Source of the DNA: Flavobacteriales bacterium
Lineage (GTDB): Bacteria > Bacteroidota > Bacteroidia > Flavobacteriales_F > PHOS-HE28
Assembly (NCBI GenBank): GCA_020635655.1
Contig: JACJZI010000007.1
Location: 124,001-188,000 of the forward strand
DNA length: 64,000 nt
Direction of reading: 5' to 3'
Shown: piece by piece, positions 42,443-51,173 of the stretch
How positions within the stretch are numbered: the first letter of the stretch is position 1
Layout: every line of letters begins with the position of its first letter
The notes under the pieces: generated by a model
What the model was told of the DNA's origin: nothing
Database searches by the model: none
What the model saw: the letters and a program-made list of their open reading frames with translations, nothing else
Made by a program: the position numbers and the translations under genes

Positions 42443-43351
42443 GTGGACTGGGACAGCGCCCTTCGGGACCTACGCACCTACCTGAAACTGGAGCGCTCGC
42501 TCAGCGACAGGACCATCACGGCGTACCTGACCGACCTGGCCAAACTGCGGGCCTACGCAGAGAGGCTCGTGCCGCCGCGATCACCTGACCAGCTGGACCT
42601 GGAGGACCTGCAGCATTTCCTCACCACGATCGCGAGCGGTGGATCGAGCGCCCGCAGCCAGGCCCGTCTCCTCAGTGCAGTACGTGGCCTCTATCGGTCG
42701 CTACGCCTGGACGGCACATTGAAGAACGATCCCTCGGAACTGCTGGAGAGCCCTCGGCTCGGCCGGCATCTGCCTGAATTCCTGAGCGTGGAGGAGATCG
42801 ATGCCATCGTGCGGGCCATCGATATGAGCCGGCCCATGGCGCACCGCGACCGCGCGATGATCGAGACGCTCTACGGTTGCGGATTGCGCGTCAGCGAATT
42901 GTGCGGCCTCCGGATCAGCCGTGTGCATGCCACGGAAGGCTTCGTACGCGTCGTGGGCAAGGGGGACAAGGAACGCCTGGTCCCGATCAGCCCGGAGGCC
43001 CTCCATTGGATGGACCTTTACCGTTCCGGTGAACGCGCTCATCTGCAGGTGCGGCCCTCGGACGCGGACATCCTGTTCCTCAATGCACGGGGTGGGGGGA
43101 TCTCCCGTGTTGCCGTGTTCGCACTGGTAAAGCGGCTTGCAGCGAAGGCGGGTATCCGCAAGACGATCGGGCCCCACACGTTCCGGCACAGCTTCGCGAC
43201 GCATCTGGTCGAGGGAGGGGCGGACCTGCGGGCCGTTCAAGAAATGTTGGGCCACGCGAGCATCACCACCACGGAGATCTACACCCATCTTGACCGCGAT
43301 TACCTGCGCAGCAACATCCTGCGGTTCCACCCGCGGTCCAGGGTGGCCTAG
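42443..43351 (+). CDS. xerD: Site-specific tyrosine recombinase XerD-like
   Basis: About 302 residues. N-terminal SAM-like core-binding domain (WDSALRDLRTYLKLERSLSDRTITAYLTDL), catalytic domain with R in YGCGLRVSELCGL, K in VRVVGKGDKERLVPI, HxxR in PHTFRHSFATHL, H in LGHASI and the nucleophile Y in TTEIYTHLD. It resolves chromosome dimers at dif. A GTG at 42437 is also in frame, but GTG 42443 matches the family N-terminus (xDWDSAL) and the promoter position. No integron or phage context is present, so it is the housekeeping recombinase. Confidence 0.92.
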   Translation: MDWDSALRDLRTYLKLERSLSDRTITAYLTDLAKLRAYAERLVPPRSPDQLDLEDLQHFLTTIASGGSSARSQARLLSAVRGLYRSLRLDGTLKNDPSELLESPRLGRHLPEFLSVEEIDAIVRAIDMSRPMAHRDRAMIETLYGCGLRVSELCGLRISRVHATEGFVRVVGKGDKERLVPISPEALHWMDLYRSGERAHLQVRPSDADILFLNARGGGISRVAVFALVKRLAAKAGIRKTIGPHTFRHSFATHLVEGGADLRAVQEMLGHASITTTEIYTHLDRDYLRSNILRFHPRSRVA

Positions 43352-43352
43352 G

Positions 43353-43886
43353 TCAGAGGTCGTTCCGGGCCATCACCGACCGCTCCTGGAGCAGCCGCTC
43401 ATACGCGGCCATCAAGCGGTCCACCTCGGGACGGATGCGCTCATCGTAGTCCGTGTCCCAGGTCAGGTAACCGGTCATCGGTTCGAACCGCGCCATGCCC
43501 ATCGGCATGTCGAAATAGGATAGGTCCAGATCGGGCATTTCATCGAACAGCGTCATCTCCACGAAGACCTCCTTGATGGAGTTGTCCCCCTCCCAAGTCG
43601 GCCCGTGCGTGTCGACGGAAAAGCATTTGGTCACGAGGCCCGGCATGCTGAAGCGGATGACATACTCCGCATTGTTGTCCAGAACGACCTCATAGCGTCC
43701 ATTGGAATTGGTATGCAGGATATGCTGTTTCACGCCATCCTTGTATACACGCACAAGGGCATCGGGCATGGGCATCGCGGTGATCTTGTTGGTGACGATC
43801 CCGACGACGCGTAGGTGGGCGGCGTGGGCCGGCATCTGCCAGCCCATCGCCACCATCAACAGCCCTGGTAAGAGGTGCTTTGTCAT
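43353..43886 (-). CDS. Small secreted carboxypeptidase-regulatory-like protein
   Basis: 177 residues from ATG 43886 with signal peptide MTKHLLPGLLMVAMGWQMPAHA. The mature part LRVVGIVTNKITAMPMPDALVRVYKDG followed by NGRYEVVLDNNAEYVIRFSMPGLV is a CarboxypepD_reg-like sandwich. The tail DLDLSYFDMPMGMARFEPMTGY parallels that of the protein at 17047-17571. Secreted or outer-membrane associated; function unknown. A TAGATTCG -7-like box lies at 43928-43935. Its stop is one base from the xerD stop on the other strand. Confidence 0.75.
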   Translation of the reverse strand: MTKHLLPGLLMVAMGWQMPAHAAHLRVVGIVTNKITAMPMPDALVRVYKDGVKQHILHTNSNGRYEVVLDNNAEYVIRFSMPGLVTKCFSVDTHGPTWEGDNSIKEVFVEMTLFDEMPDLDLSYFDMPMGMARFEPMTGYLTWDTDYDERIRPEVDRLMAAYERLLQERSVMARNDL

Positions 43887-43927
43887 GGTCCATGGACCAC
43901 TGGCGCAGGTTGCCCGTGGCCGGGGGG

Positions 43928-43935
43928 CGAATCTA
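43928..43935 (-). promoter_or_regulatory. Candidate -7 element TAGATTCG, copy 1
   Basis: One mismatch to TAnnTTTG on the reverse strand, 41 bases before ATG 43886. The identical octamer precedes the two next secreted-protein genes on this strand (47116 and 49713). Confidence 0.5.
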
Positions 43936-44037
43936 GGATCGACCGCCTGGGGATCCAAGGCCGCGCAACCCCAAAGCACAACGATCGACGAACAGCCCAT
44001 TGTGCATAACATGAACGGGGCGGTCCCGGCAGGAACA

Positions 44038-44067
44038 GGAAAGGCGGCCCTTTCGGACCGCCTTTCC
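44038..44067. terminator. Hairpin terminator of the modular T9SS gene
   Basis: GGAAAGGCGG pairs perfectly with CCGCCTTTCC around a ten-base loop, just past the stop at 44089 on the reverse strand. Confidence 0.7.
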
Positions 44068-44088
44068 GGGTTGACGCGCGACCTGTGG

Positions 44089-47061
44089 TCAGCGGACCAT
44101 CAGCCGCTGTTCCATGGAGGAACCACCGGTCACCAAGCGGAGGGTATAGGCCCCTTTCGCCAGTTGACCGGCAAGGTCCAATTGGTGCTGTTCGCCGCTC
44201 TCGAGATCGGTCTCCTCGTGGTGCACCGTGCGACCGGTGGCGTCGAACACGTCGATCTCGACCTTGCCCGGCTCCCCGGCGTACTGAATGGTGAAGCGAC
44301 CATTGTTCGGATTTGGGAAGACGGTCCATTCCGTGGCGATCGGATCCAGAACGCTGGTCGAGATCGCCCCGCTCAGGCATATGGAGAAGACGCCACCGTT
44401 CCCGAAATCATTGTTCGAGTAAGCACGCACGACGTAGTCGGTGTTCGGGTCCACGGCGACCATGTAAGGGCTTGCGTTCATCACGTCACAGAAGACCGAG
44501 GTCCCCGCACAAGCATCCAGCACCTCCACGAACAGATCGGTGGCCGTGCCCCAATCCAATGTGATGGTCACCATCGTGTTCCCCAGTGAATTGAACGTGT
44601 ACCAGACGTCCTGGTAACCGGCCGTGGTCGCATCACATGCCGGGTCGTCGAAGGTCACGGTCGCATTGGTGTTGTCGCCTATGGACGCGTTGGCGGGGCA
44701 ATCCGCCGGCAGGTTGATCGGCAGAGGCAGCGCGTTCGCACATTCATCATTGGCGGGCGGCGCCCCGGGCGTGAGGATGCAGATGGTGAACGTGGAGGCG
44801 ATGGGATAACCGCCATACCAGTCATACACCCGCACATAGTAGGTCTGTCCGATCGTCAAGCCGGTCGCCGCGATCTCCTCGACACCACCGCCCAGGGTGG
44901 CATCTGCGCAATCCAGGCTGGTGAGGTTGCCGCAGGTGCCGGTCAGCAATTCGACCACGGCATCCAGCGTATCGGCGCCGTCCACATGCACAGTGTGCGC
45001 GGTAGCGGTGGCGACGAAGGAGTACCAAACGTCATCATTGGCATTTCCGAGGAAACCGTTGCAGGTGATCGCCGGCATGGATTGGGTGGCACCTTGTACG
45101 TCCCCTTGCACCGGCACGCATGAACCGGCCGGTGTGAGCGGAATGGCCCCGGCGCAGTCATCATTGGCCGGCGCACCCGCGCAGGCGGTCGCCGATACGG
45201 TGATCTGGTAGGGGCCCGTGCTTCCCGCGCCGAACTGGCCAATGGGAAGATAGTAGGTCCCCGCGGGCAGGCTCGTGAAACGGACGGTCGCATTCCCATC
45301 AACGCAGGTGGTAAAATCGTAGGTACCCACCGTGTATGTGGAGGCCGGACATGCGGTCCATACAATGTACACCTGGTCGAAGGCGGGTGTCGTCCCGCAA
45401 TAGCTCACGGTCACATCGGCACAATCATTCAGGGTGAACGCATGCCACACCTTGGGGATGCCGTCGTCCATATCGGAGCCCGGAACGGCATCGTTCGTGG
45501 TCGTGGCGCCGACCGTTGTTCCGGAGAAGTTAAGCGACCCACCCACGTTCAGGGTCGGCGTGGGGATGCCGCCGCACTGGTCGTTCACGGGAGTACCGCC
45601 CCCGGCTGCAAGGATGCAGATCGTGAAATCCGGTGCGAGGGGATAACCCGCATACCAGTCATAGACCCGTACATAATAGGTCTGTCCGATCGTCAGTCCG
45701 GTCGCGGCGATCTCCTCGACCCCGCCGCCCAGGGTGGCATCCGCGCAGTCCAGGCTCGTGAGATTGCCGCACGTTCCGGTCAGCAGTTCGACCACGGCGT
45801 CCAGCGTATCGGCACCATCGACATGGACCGTATGCGAGGTGGCGGTGGCCACGAAGGAGTACCACACGTCATCGTTCGCATTGCCGAGGAAACCATTGCA
45901 GGTGATGGCCGGCATGGATTGGGTGGCACCTTGCACACTGCCGGCCACGGGTACGCAGCTCGTCGAAGGAGTGAGCGGGATCGCGTTCGCACAATCGTCA
46001 TTGGCAGGGCCTGCGCCACATGCCGCCGCGCTCACGTGGATGCTGTACGGCCCTTCCGCGTCGAAGGCCGGATCGAGCATCACGGGCATGTAATAACTGC
46101 CCGCTTGAAGACCGACATAGTGGACCGTGAAGTTCCCATCGCCGCAGTCGGTGTCGTTGTAGTCCGTACTTATGACCACATTGTTGTCGTCCGCGGGGCA
46201 ACCGGTGGATAGGACGATCCATATATCGCCCCAAGCCGGGTTCTGCCCGCAATAGGTAACGGTCACATCGGCACAGCTCGACAGGCTGAACCCGTGCCAA
46301 ACGCTTGCCAGACCCAAGGCCTCCAGTTGAGAACCAGGTCCATAGTCACCGGTGATGGTCGCTCCCGTATTGTCGCCAGTGAAGGTCAGCGTGTTGCCGA
46401 CGGCGAGCGGGGTGAAGCCCACTCCGCTGCACGAGTCGTTGGGGGGGGCCGCCGACGGGGCTGTCACGCAGATCGTGAACGTGGTGGTGGTCGGGTCACC
46501 GGAGTAATAGTCGTAGACCCTGATGTAGTATGTCGCACCGATCGTCAGACCGGACGCGGCAATGGTCTCGGTCCCTGCTTCCAATGTGGCATCCGAACAA
46601 CCGATGTTGGTCCCGTTGCAGGCCCCCGAGCGGAGGTCGACCACGGCATCGAAGTTCGCGCTCCCTGTGACGTAGATCGTATGCGAGGCGGCGGTGGCCA
46701 CGAACTTGAACCAGACGTCATTGTCTGCGACACCCGTGTAGGAATTGCAGGTGATCGCGGCGATCGACTGGGTGGCACCCGCCACATCGGCGGTCACCGC
46801 GTTGCAGGTCGCTGCCGGTGTCAACAGGATCGCTCCTGCGCAATCATCGTTCGCTGGAGCACCTCCGCGTGGGGCATTTGCAGGTATGCCACGGCGCGCG
46901 CCGCTCGCCGGCTTCGGCGCGAAGTGCTGATGGGCAGCCGCCGAGCTGTGCATCGGCTGCGCGTAGTGGGCCTTGTGGTTCGGGTGGGTGGCCGTCTGGC
47001 CATCGGCTGACAACGCCGTAGCCACAAAAAAGGGCAGCAACAGCGATCTGGCAGCTTGCAT
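44089..47061 (-). CDS. Large modular secreted protein with alternating repeats and T9SS sorting domain
   Basis: 990 residues from ATG 47061 (signal peptide MQAARSLLLPFFVATALSADGQ); ATG 47082 and 47139 are upstream alternatives. After a His-rich linker come three A modules (PANDDCAGAI..., VRVYDWY, FTICI) alternating with two B modules (PxNDxC, WHxFxLxxCADVTVxYCG, YYLPI), about 279 residues per A-B pair. The C-terminus (WTVFPNPNNGRFTIQYAG, DATGRTVHHEET, LAKGAYTLRLVTGG) is a classic T9SS type A domain. The paired cysteines suggest disulfide-stabilised modules. It is probably a surface adhesin-like protein. Confidence 0.88.
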   Translation of the reverse strand: MQAARSLLLPFFVATALSADGQTATHPNHKAHYAQPMHSSAAAHQHFAPKPASGARRGIPANAPRGGAPANDDCAGAILLTPAATCNAVTADVAGATQSIAAITCNSYTGVADNDVWFKFVATAASHTIYVTGSANFDAVVDLRSGACNGTNIGCSDATLEAGTETIAASGLTIGATYYIRVYDYYSGDPTTTTFTICVTAPSAAPPNDSCSGVGFTPLAVGNTLTFTGDNTGATITGDYGPGSQLEALGLASVWHGFSLSSCADVTVTYCGQNPAWGDIWIVLSTGCPADDNNVVISTDYNDTDCGDGNFTVHYVGLQAGSYYMPVMLDPAFDAEGPYSIHVSAAACGAGPANDDCANAIPLTPSTSCVPVAGSVQGATQSMPAITCNGFLGNANDDVWYSFVATATSHTVHVDGADTLDAVVELLTGTCGNLTSLDCADATLGGGVEEIAATGLTIGQTYYVRVYDWYAGYPLAPDFTICILAAGGGTPVNDQCGGIPTPTLNVGGSLNFSGTTVGATTTNDAVPGSDMDDGIPKVWHAFTLNDCADVTVSYCGTTPAFDQVYIVWTACPASTYTVGTYDFTTCVDGNATVRFTSLPAGTYYLPIGQFGAGSTGPYQITVSATACAGAPANDDCAGAIPLTPAGSCVPVQGDVQGATQSMPAITCNGFLGNANDDVWYSFVATATAHTVHVDGADTLDAVVELLTGTCGNLTSLDCADATLGGGVEEIAATGLTIGQTYYVRVYDWYGGYPIASTFTICILTPGAPPANDECANALPLPINLPADCPANASIGDNTNATVTFDDPACDATTAGYQDVWYTFNSLGNTMVTITLDWGTATDLFVEVLDACAGTSVFCDVMNASPYMVAVDPNTDYVVRAYSNNDFGNGGVFSICLSGAISTSVLDPIATEWTVFPNPNNGRFTIQYAGEPGKVEIDVFDATGRTVHHEETDLESGEQHQLDLAGQLAKGAYTLRLVTGGSSMEQRLMVR
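44821..45096 (-). repeat. Internal duplication, A module copy (A3)
   Basis: Nearly the same DNA as 45658-45933, offset by exactly 837 bases, with mostly silent differences. Both encode the VWYSFVATAT to QTYYVRVYDWY segment of an A module. Confidence 0.9.
45658..45933 (-). repeat. Internal duplication, A module copy (A2)
   Basis: Partner of 44821-45096. The 837-base period equals one A plus one B module, so the duplicated unit was an A-B pair. A more diverged copy (A1) covers about 46460-46860. Confidence 0.9.
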
Positions 47062-47115
47062 GATCGGGTCTTTGTAGGTCATGTGCTTGTACCGGTCGTT
47101 TTGTTCCGGACGGGT

Positions 47116-47123
47116 CGAATCTA
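47116..47123 (-). promoter_or_regulatory. Candidate -7 element TAGATTCG, copy 2
   Basis: Reverse strand, 55 bases before ATG 47061 (34 before ATG 47082). Identical to 43928 and 49713. Confidence 0.5.
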
Positions 47124-47245
47124 CTTCCTGGTCCGTCAAGACCGACCGCGCCCCGGTCCGACTTTATGTACGATCGATCGTAGGATCTTGAATTCCCATG
47201 CTCAAGATGTTGCGTTGCAATGGTCCCGGCCTGCATGAACCGTGA

Positions 47246-49690
47246 TCAATGCATGATCAGCACCGAGCGCTCTCCGATCCGGACGCCGCTGGCGCTCAAC
47301 AGACGGACCACGTAGGCGCCTTCATCAAGCGCGGACACCTGCAGGGGAACATCGAACCTGCCCGCCAACACCCTTTCCGTTCGTTCGACCAGGGTCCCAT
47401 CCACAGCGATCAGATCGATGTACACGGGACCTGGCTCGCCCAGATCGCCAGTGATGTGCAGTCGATCACGGGCAGGTGAAGGGAAAACGGCCAATTGATC
47501 GGTCAGGTCCTCCCCCGCCCCTTGCACGGACGCGATGAATGCACCTTTGGCGAACGCATATTCCCCCTTGCGAAGCGTGGTGATCAGGAAATTCCCGTTG
47601 CCATCGGTCGTCGATCCGCCGACGTTCAATGTGTAATCGCTGTATACCTCCCATGGGTCGGTCGGCTTCTCCCGATAGACCAGTTCGGCATTCTGCTCAT
47701 TGATCCCAAAGAGGTCATTGTCCAGGTCCGTGGACAGGTCCCCGTGATAATAGATCCGCCCCCGCAACTGCAGGCCGGTCGGCCAGACACCGTCCACGCG
47801 CCAGTAATGCGTACTGCTGATCTGGTCGATGCCCCACCCCATCTGGTCCTGGTCCGGCCCGGACCAGATGTGTTCCACACGGACCAACGCGGAATCGGGC
47901 ACGCTGTCCCGATACACCCACATGTCCACCCAGGGCAGGTTCGGAGATGCGCCTTCGCCCGGACGGACCTCGAACTCATCGTCCAGACGTGCCTGGTTCA
48001 GCCGATCATGGCCGTTGAGCACCGCCATCACCGGTTCAAAATCACAACTGACCCCCACCGAGGTCCATTCCCCATCGGCGATCACCTGATATTCCTGGCG
48101 CTGTTGATCGGCGCCGATCAATGTCAGGTCCAGCGGGACCTGATGATGGAAGACCGTCGTGCCGTGCAGACCTTGGCGAAGTTGCAATTGCACGTCCCAT
48201 TGCGCACCGTTCTGTTGCACGTCCATCTGGTGCACCACGAAGACCGAGAACCCGGGTGCGAATACCCAGGCGTCGAAGAACGGATCGAGGTCCTGACCGG
48301 TCTCCGCCTCCAGTGCATCCTTGAACCCCACGGCGGTCAGGCTCTCGTCGGCATGGTCGACCTGGATGGCGGTCATGGCCTGCCGGAACAGGCCATCACC
48401 AAGATACCCACGCAGGTTATGGATCACGGCCGCCCCCTTGTAATACGTGGTGAGCCCGTAGATGTATGCGTCGGGCATGGGCGACAACGGTTGGAAACCG
48501 CCATCCTGCACGTTGGCCTCTTCCAACACATAGAGCAGATTGTCCTTGACGGCCTTCTCCAACGCCCCCTGCCCTCCCTGCCATTCGGCGATCAGATGCG
48601 TGCTGTATTCCGCAGGGCCCTCCTTGAACCACATGTCGCTGTGGTCATGGGGTGTCACCTTGTCGCCCCACCAATGGTGGCCCAGCTCGTGGGACAGCAG
48701 GTCCCTGTTGCTCGTCTGGCTCTGACCGGGCATGAAATCCGGAAAAGCGATGTTCTCGGGGATCTCCAACGCACCGTCCGTGGTAAGCACGTATCCCACG
48801 CGATCGTACGGGTAGGGTCCGTACCAGTACTCCAGCACATCGATGGCATCGTCCACGTCCACCATCTTGTTCACCATGGCGTTCAATTGATTGGACTTAG
48901 CCGTGAATCGCACATCGATGTTCCCATAGGCGCCCACGTGCACGCGATCGCTGTCCTGATAGGCGGCGACCGCGATCGCGCTGAGATGGGTCGGGATGTC
49001 CCGTGCGAAGTCGAACGTATGCACCACCGTGTCCCCGTTCAGTACGGTCGTGCCCAGGTCGGCACCTTGACAATGCGCACTGAACGTGCCTGCGCTCTTG
49101 ATGTGATAGGTGTAGGAGGCCCGCTCCACAAAGGAATCGAAGCAGGGATACCACACCTTGCCGAAATTGGGCGGGATCGTGGTCAGGCCGATACCCAGGT
49201 TGTAGATGTAGTTCGACTCGAAGTAGAAGCCGCCCCAATCCGGATCGCGGTGCGGGACCCCACTGTAGTAGACGATGAGTTCATGTGTTGTTCCAATGGC
49301 GGGGACCTGGTCGAGGTCCACTTTGAGCACTTCCCCATCATAATGATGCACAAGAGGTCCATTCTCTCCGATCACCGAATCGACCGTGAGCTGGTACAGG
49401 TCGAACCGGATGAAGGTCTGTCCTGCCATCAACGGTGTGTATGTGATGGTCGTGGCCGCAACGATCTCATGAGAACCATAGCGCGTCACATCGATAGCGA
49501 TGTCGTAGTGCAGGATGTCGAACGTATCGCTGCGCGCGATCGACGCATTGACCGAAGCCCTTTCCGCGTCGGTGATACCATGCGGATGGGTGGGCAGGTT
49601 GCGGAAGTAATGACAACCGAGCTTGAACGGCTGCGCGGTCGCGTGCACCGTCAGCAGGACGGATAGGGAAAGGAGGATGGAACGGGACAT
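47246..49690 (-). CDS. Secreted M1-family aminopeptidase with T9SS sorting domain
   Basis: 814 residues from ATG 49690 with signal peptide MSRSILLSLSVLLTVHATAQ. M1 hallmarks: GALEIPENIAF (the GAMEN-like exopeptidase motif) and zinc site HELGHHWWGDKV near 334-345 with the distal Glu in MWFKEGPAEY. A C-terminal T9SS type A domain (VFPSPARDRLHITGD, VDGTLVERTER, LDEGAYVVRLLSA) follows a beta-rich linker. Predicted surface-attached or released peptidase, complementing the non-T9SS M1 protein at 8757-10637. Confidence 0.92.
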   Translation of the reverse strand: MSRSILLSLSVLLTVHATAQPFKLGCHYFRNLPTHPHGITDAERASVNASIARSDTFDILHYDIAIDVTRYGSHEIVAATTITYTPLMAGQTFIRFDLYQLTVDSVIGENGPLVHHYDGEVLKVDLDQVPAIGTTHELIVYYSGVPHRDPDWGGFYFESNYIYNLGIGLTTIPPNFGKVWYPCFDSFVERASYTYHIKSAGTFSAHCQGADLGTTVLNGDTVVHTFDFARDIPTHLSAIAVAAYQDSDRVHVGAYGNIDVRFTAKSNQLNAMVNKMVDVDDAIDVLEYWYGPYPYDRVGYVLTTDGALEIPENIAFPDFMPGQSQTSNRDLLSHELGHHWWGDKVTPHDHSDMWFKEGPAEYSTHLIAEWQGGQGALEKAVKDNLLYVLEEANVQDGGFQPLSPMPDAYIYGLTTYYKGAAVIHNLRGYLGDGLFRQAMTAIQVDHADESLTAVGFKDALEAETGQDLDPFFDAWVFAPGFSVFVVHQMDVQQNGAQWDVQLQLRQGLHGTTVFHHQVPLDLTLIGADQQRQEYQVIADGEWTSVGVSCDFEPVMAVLNGHDRLNQARLDDEFEVRPGEGASPNLPWVDMWVYRDSVPDSALVRVEHIWSGPDQDQMGWGIDQISSTHYWRVDGVWPTGLQLRGRIYYHGDLSTDLDNDLFGINEQNAELVYREKPTDPWEVYSDYTLNVGGSTTDGNGNFLITTLRKGEYAFAKGAFIASVQGAGEDLTDQLAVFPSPARDRLHITGDLGEPGPVYIDLIAVDGTLVERTERVLAGRFDVPLQVSALDEGAYVVRLLSASGVRIGERSVLIMH

Positions 49691-49712
49691 GATCGCGTGC
49701 AAAGGGTCCGCA

Positions 49713-49720
49713 CGAATCTA
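49713..49720 (-). promoter_or_regulatory. Candidate -7 element TAGATTCG, copy 3
   Basis: Reverse strand, 22 bases before ATG 49690. Same octamer as at 43928 and 47116. Confidence 0.5.
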
Positions 49721-49745
49721 ATCCAAGGTGGGGCACCGGGCAGGG

Positions 49746-49753
49746 TACCTTCG
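49746..49753 (+). promoter_or_regulatory. Candidate -7 element abutting the DUF2905 start
   Basis: TACCTTCG, one mismatch to TAnnTTTG, ends five bases before ATG 49759. Confidence 0.4.
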
Positions 49754-49758
49754 TGAGC

Positions 49759-49971
49759 ATGCGGCGACCCCTGGTCCTTATCGGTGTGTGCTGTCTCGTG
49801 CCGGCAGCACGATGGCCGTGGTTGCGGAGCGGTCGGTGGTGGCGATGGACCGGTCACCTGCCGGGGGACATCCACATGGAAATTGACGGTTTCAGCTTCC
49901 ACTTCCCATTGACGACATGCATCGTGGTCTCCGTCCTGATCCGTGCGATCGTGCTGATCCTCCGTCGATAG
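49759..49971 (+). CDS. DUF2905 small membrane protein
   Basis: 70 residues with an N-terminal hydrophobic helix, a basic and Trp-rich stretch, the conserved HLPGDIHMEIDGFSFHFPLTT block (family pattern xLPGDIxxExxxxxFxFPLxT) and a C-terminal helix VVSVLIRAIVLILRR. Two membrane helices; function not established. A GTG two codons upstream (49753) is possible, but the -7 box overlaps it. Confidence 0.85.
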   Translation: MRRPLVLIGVCCLVPAARWPWLRSGRWWRWTGHLPGDIHMEIDGFSFHFPLTTCIVVSVLIRAIVLILRR

Positions 49972-50010
49972 GATCGGCCGGACTCACCACCCTGCCGGAC
50001 GGAAATGGAA

Positions 50011-50040
50011 GAACGGCGCACGCGAATGCATGCGCCGTTC
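50011..50040. terminator. Bidirectional hairpin terminator
   Basis: GAACGGCGCA pairs perfectly with TGCGCCGTTC around a ten-base loop, between the convergent DUF2905 and coiled-coil lipoprotein genes. Confidence 0.75.
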
Positions 50041-50056
50041 CAAGGACTTGATCCCG

Positions 50057-50965
50057 CTATTTCACCTCGACCACGAGGTACTTGCTCAATTGCCAGAAGC
50101 GGTCGGCATCCTTGATCTCGAGCGCTGCGACATCGTCCTTGGCGTCCCTCACGAGTTCGTAGGATCCCGCCGGGTGATCGGTCACGAGCGTCACCCTGTG
50201 CGCATTCAGGGGAACCGTATGCAGCTCGCGCACATCGACGGCCGCGAATGCGATGGGCTTCGCATTGGTGTTCAGGCCCACGTGCTTGCCGATGCCCACG
50301 ATACCACCCTCCTTCGTCAGGACGCCTTGCTTCTCCAACTCCTTGTAGGTGCCCTTCGCCATGTAGGCGGTATTGATGTCCTTCTCCAACTGGGTGATGG
50401 TGGCCCCGCGTTCGGCGATGTCCAGCTGGAAGGCGGTGAGCTGCTGGTTCACCTGTTCGATCGTGAGATCACGTCGGGCAAGCAGGTCGCCCATCCGCAT
50501 CAATGCCGTATCGCGCGTGGCAAGCTCGCTCTGGATCGCCTCCAGCTTCTTCCGCAGATCGGTGGCCTTGTAGTTCGAGCGGTCGAGTTCGTGCTGCAGC
50601 TTCGTGACCTTGTCCTGGCTCTCATGCAGCAGTCCGTTCATCAGCTGGATGTCCTTCAGGATCTTGTCGCGCTTGTCACCGCCCTTTTCCAGGTCATCCA
50701 TGTTCGCATGCAGCACCTTTCCCTGGTCGTCCATCAACGCGATGTTCTGCTCGATGTCGTCGAATGACAGGGCCATGGCACCGATCAGGGAATCCTTTGC
50801 ATGCAAAGCGGCCTCCAACCGGGCATTGTCGGCCAGGGCCCGGTCCTTGTCACGCGCAAGCTCCTCGGCACTCGGCCCGCTCTGGCAGGCTGCGAGGGTC
50901 ATCGCGGCCCCGATGAACACGATCGCTCCCTGGCGGCCGTATCCTGAAAAGATCTGGGTCTTCAT
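50057..50965 (-). CDS. Coiled-coil lipoprotein of unknown function
   Basis: 302 residues. Lipoprotein signal with lipobox LAAC (cysteine near residue 27). Residues 30-205 are a long heptad-rich coiled coil (for example KVTKLQHELDRSNYKATDLRKKLEAIQSEL read in parts). A compact C-terminal domain follows YKELEKQGVLTKEGGIVGIGKHVGLN and ends DADRFWQLSKYLVVEVK. The arrangement suggests a periplasmic spacer anchored in a membrane. Family known to me only as hypothetical Bacteroidota proteins. Confidence 0.75.
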   Translation of the reverse strand: MKTQIFSGYGRQGAIVFIGAAMTLAACQSGPSAEELARDKDRALADNARLEAALHAKDSLIGAMALSFDDIEQNIALMDDQGKVLHANMDDLEKGGDKRDKILKDIQLMNGLLHESQDKVTKLQHELDRSNYKATDLRKKLEAIQSELATRDTALMRMGDLLARRDLTIEQVNQQLTAFQLDIAERGATITQLEKDINTAYMAKGTYKELEKQGVLTKEGGIVGIGKHVGLNTNAKPIAFAAVDVRELHTVPLNAHRVTLVTDHPAGSYELVRDAKDDVAALEIKDADRFWQLSKYLVVEVK

Positions 50966-51173
50966 GGTGTTGATGGTTTTCGTTCCGTGATCGTGCGATC
51001 CTTGTTCCGGTCACGGAACGCTTTCGTCCAGACCCATGCCAGGAAGGACCATTTTCTCTTCGAACTCCCTGACCGTGCGGCTTCCAACGTGGAACGTCGC
51101 GGACATGCACCATGGTCCGCCCGGGGAATGGGCGCCCCGATCGTCGCAACATTTCGACGCACTTCCGCCCCGC

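Noticed and set aside
44821..45933. Spaced near-identical repeats considered as an array or mobile element
   Set aside because: They are in frame, 837 bases apart and encode the same protein module.
50981..51018. GTTCCG/CGGAAC inverted repeats upstream of the coiled-coil lipoprotein gene
   Set aside because: Six-base arms are too short to claim an operator without a second conserved copy.
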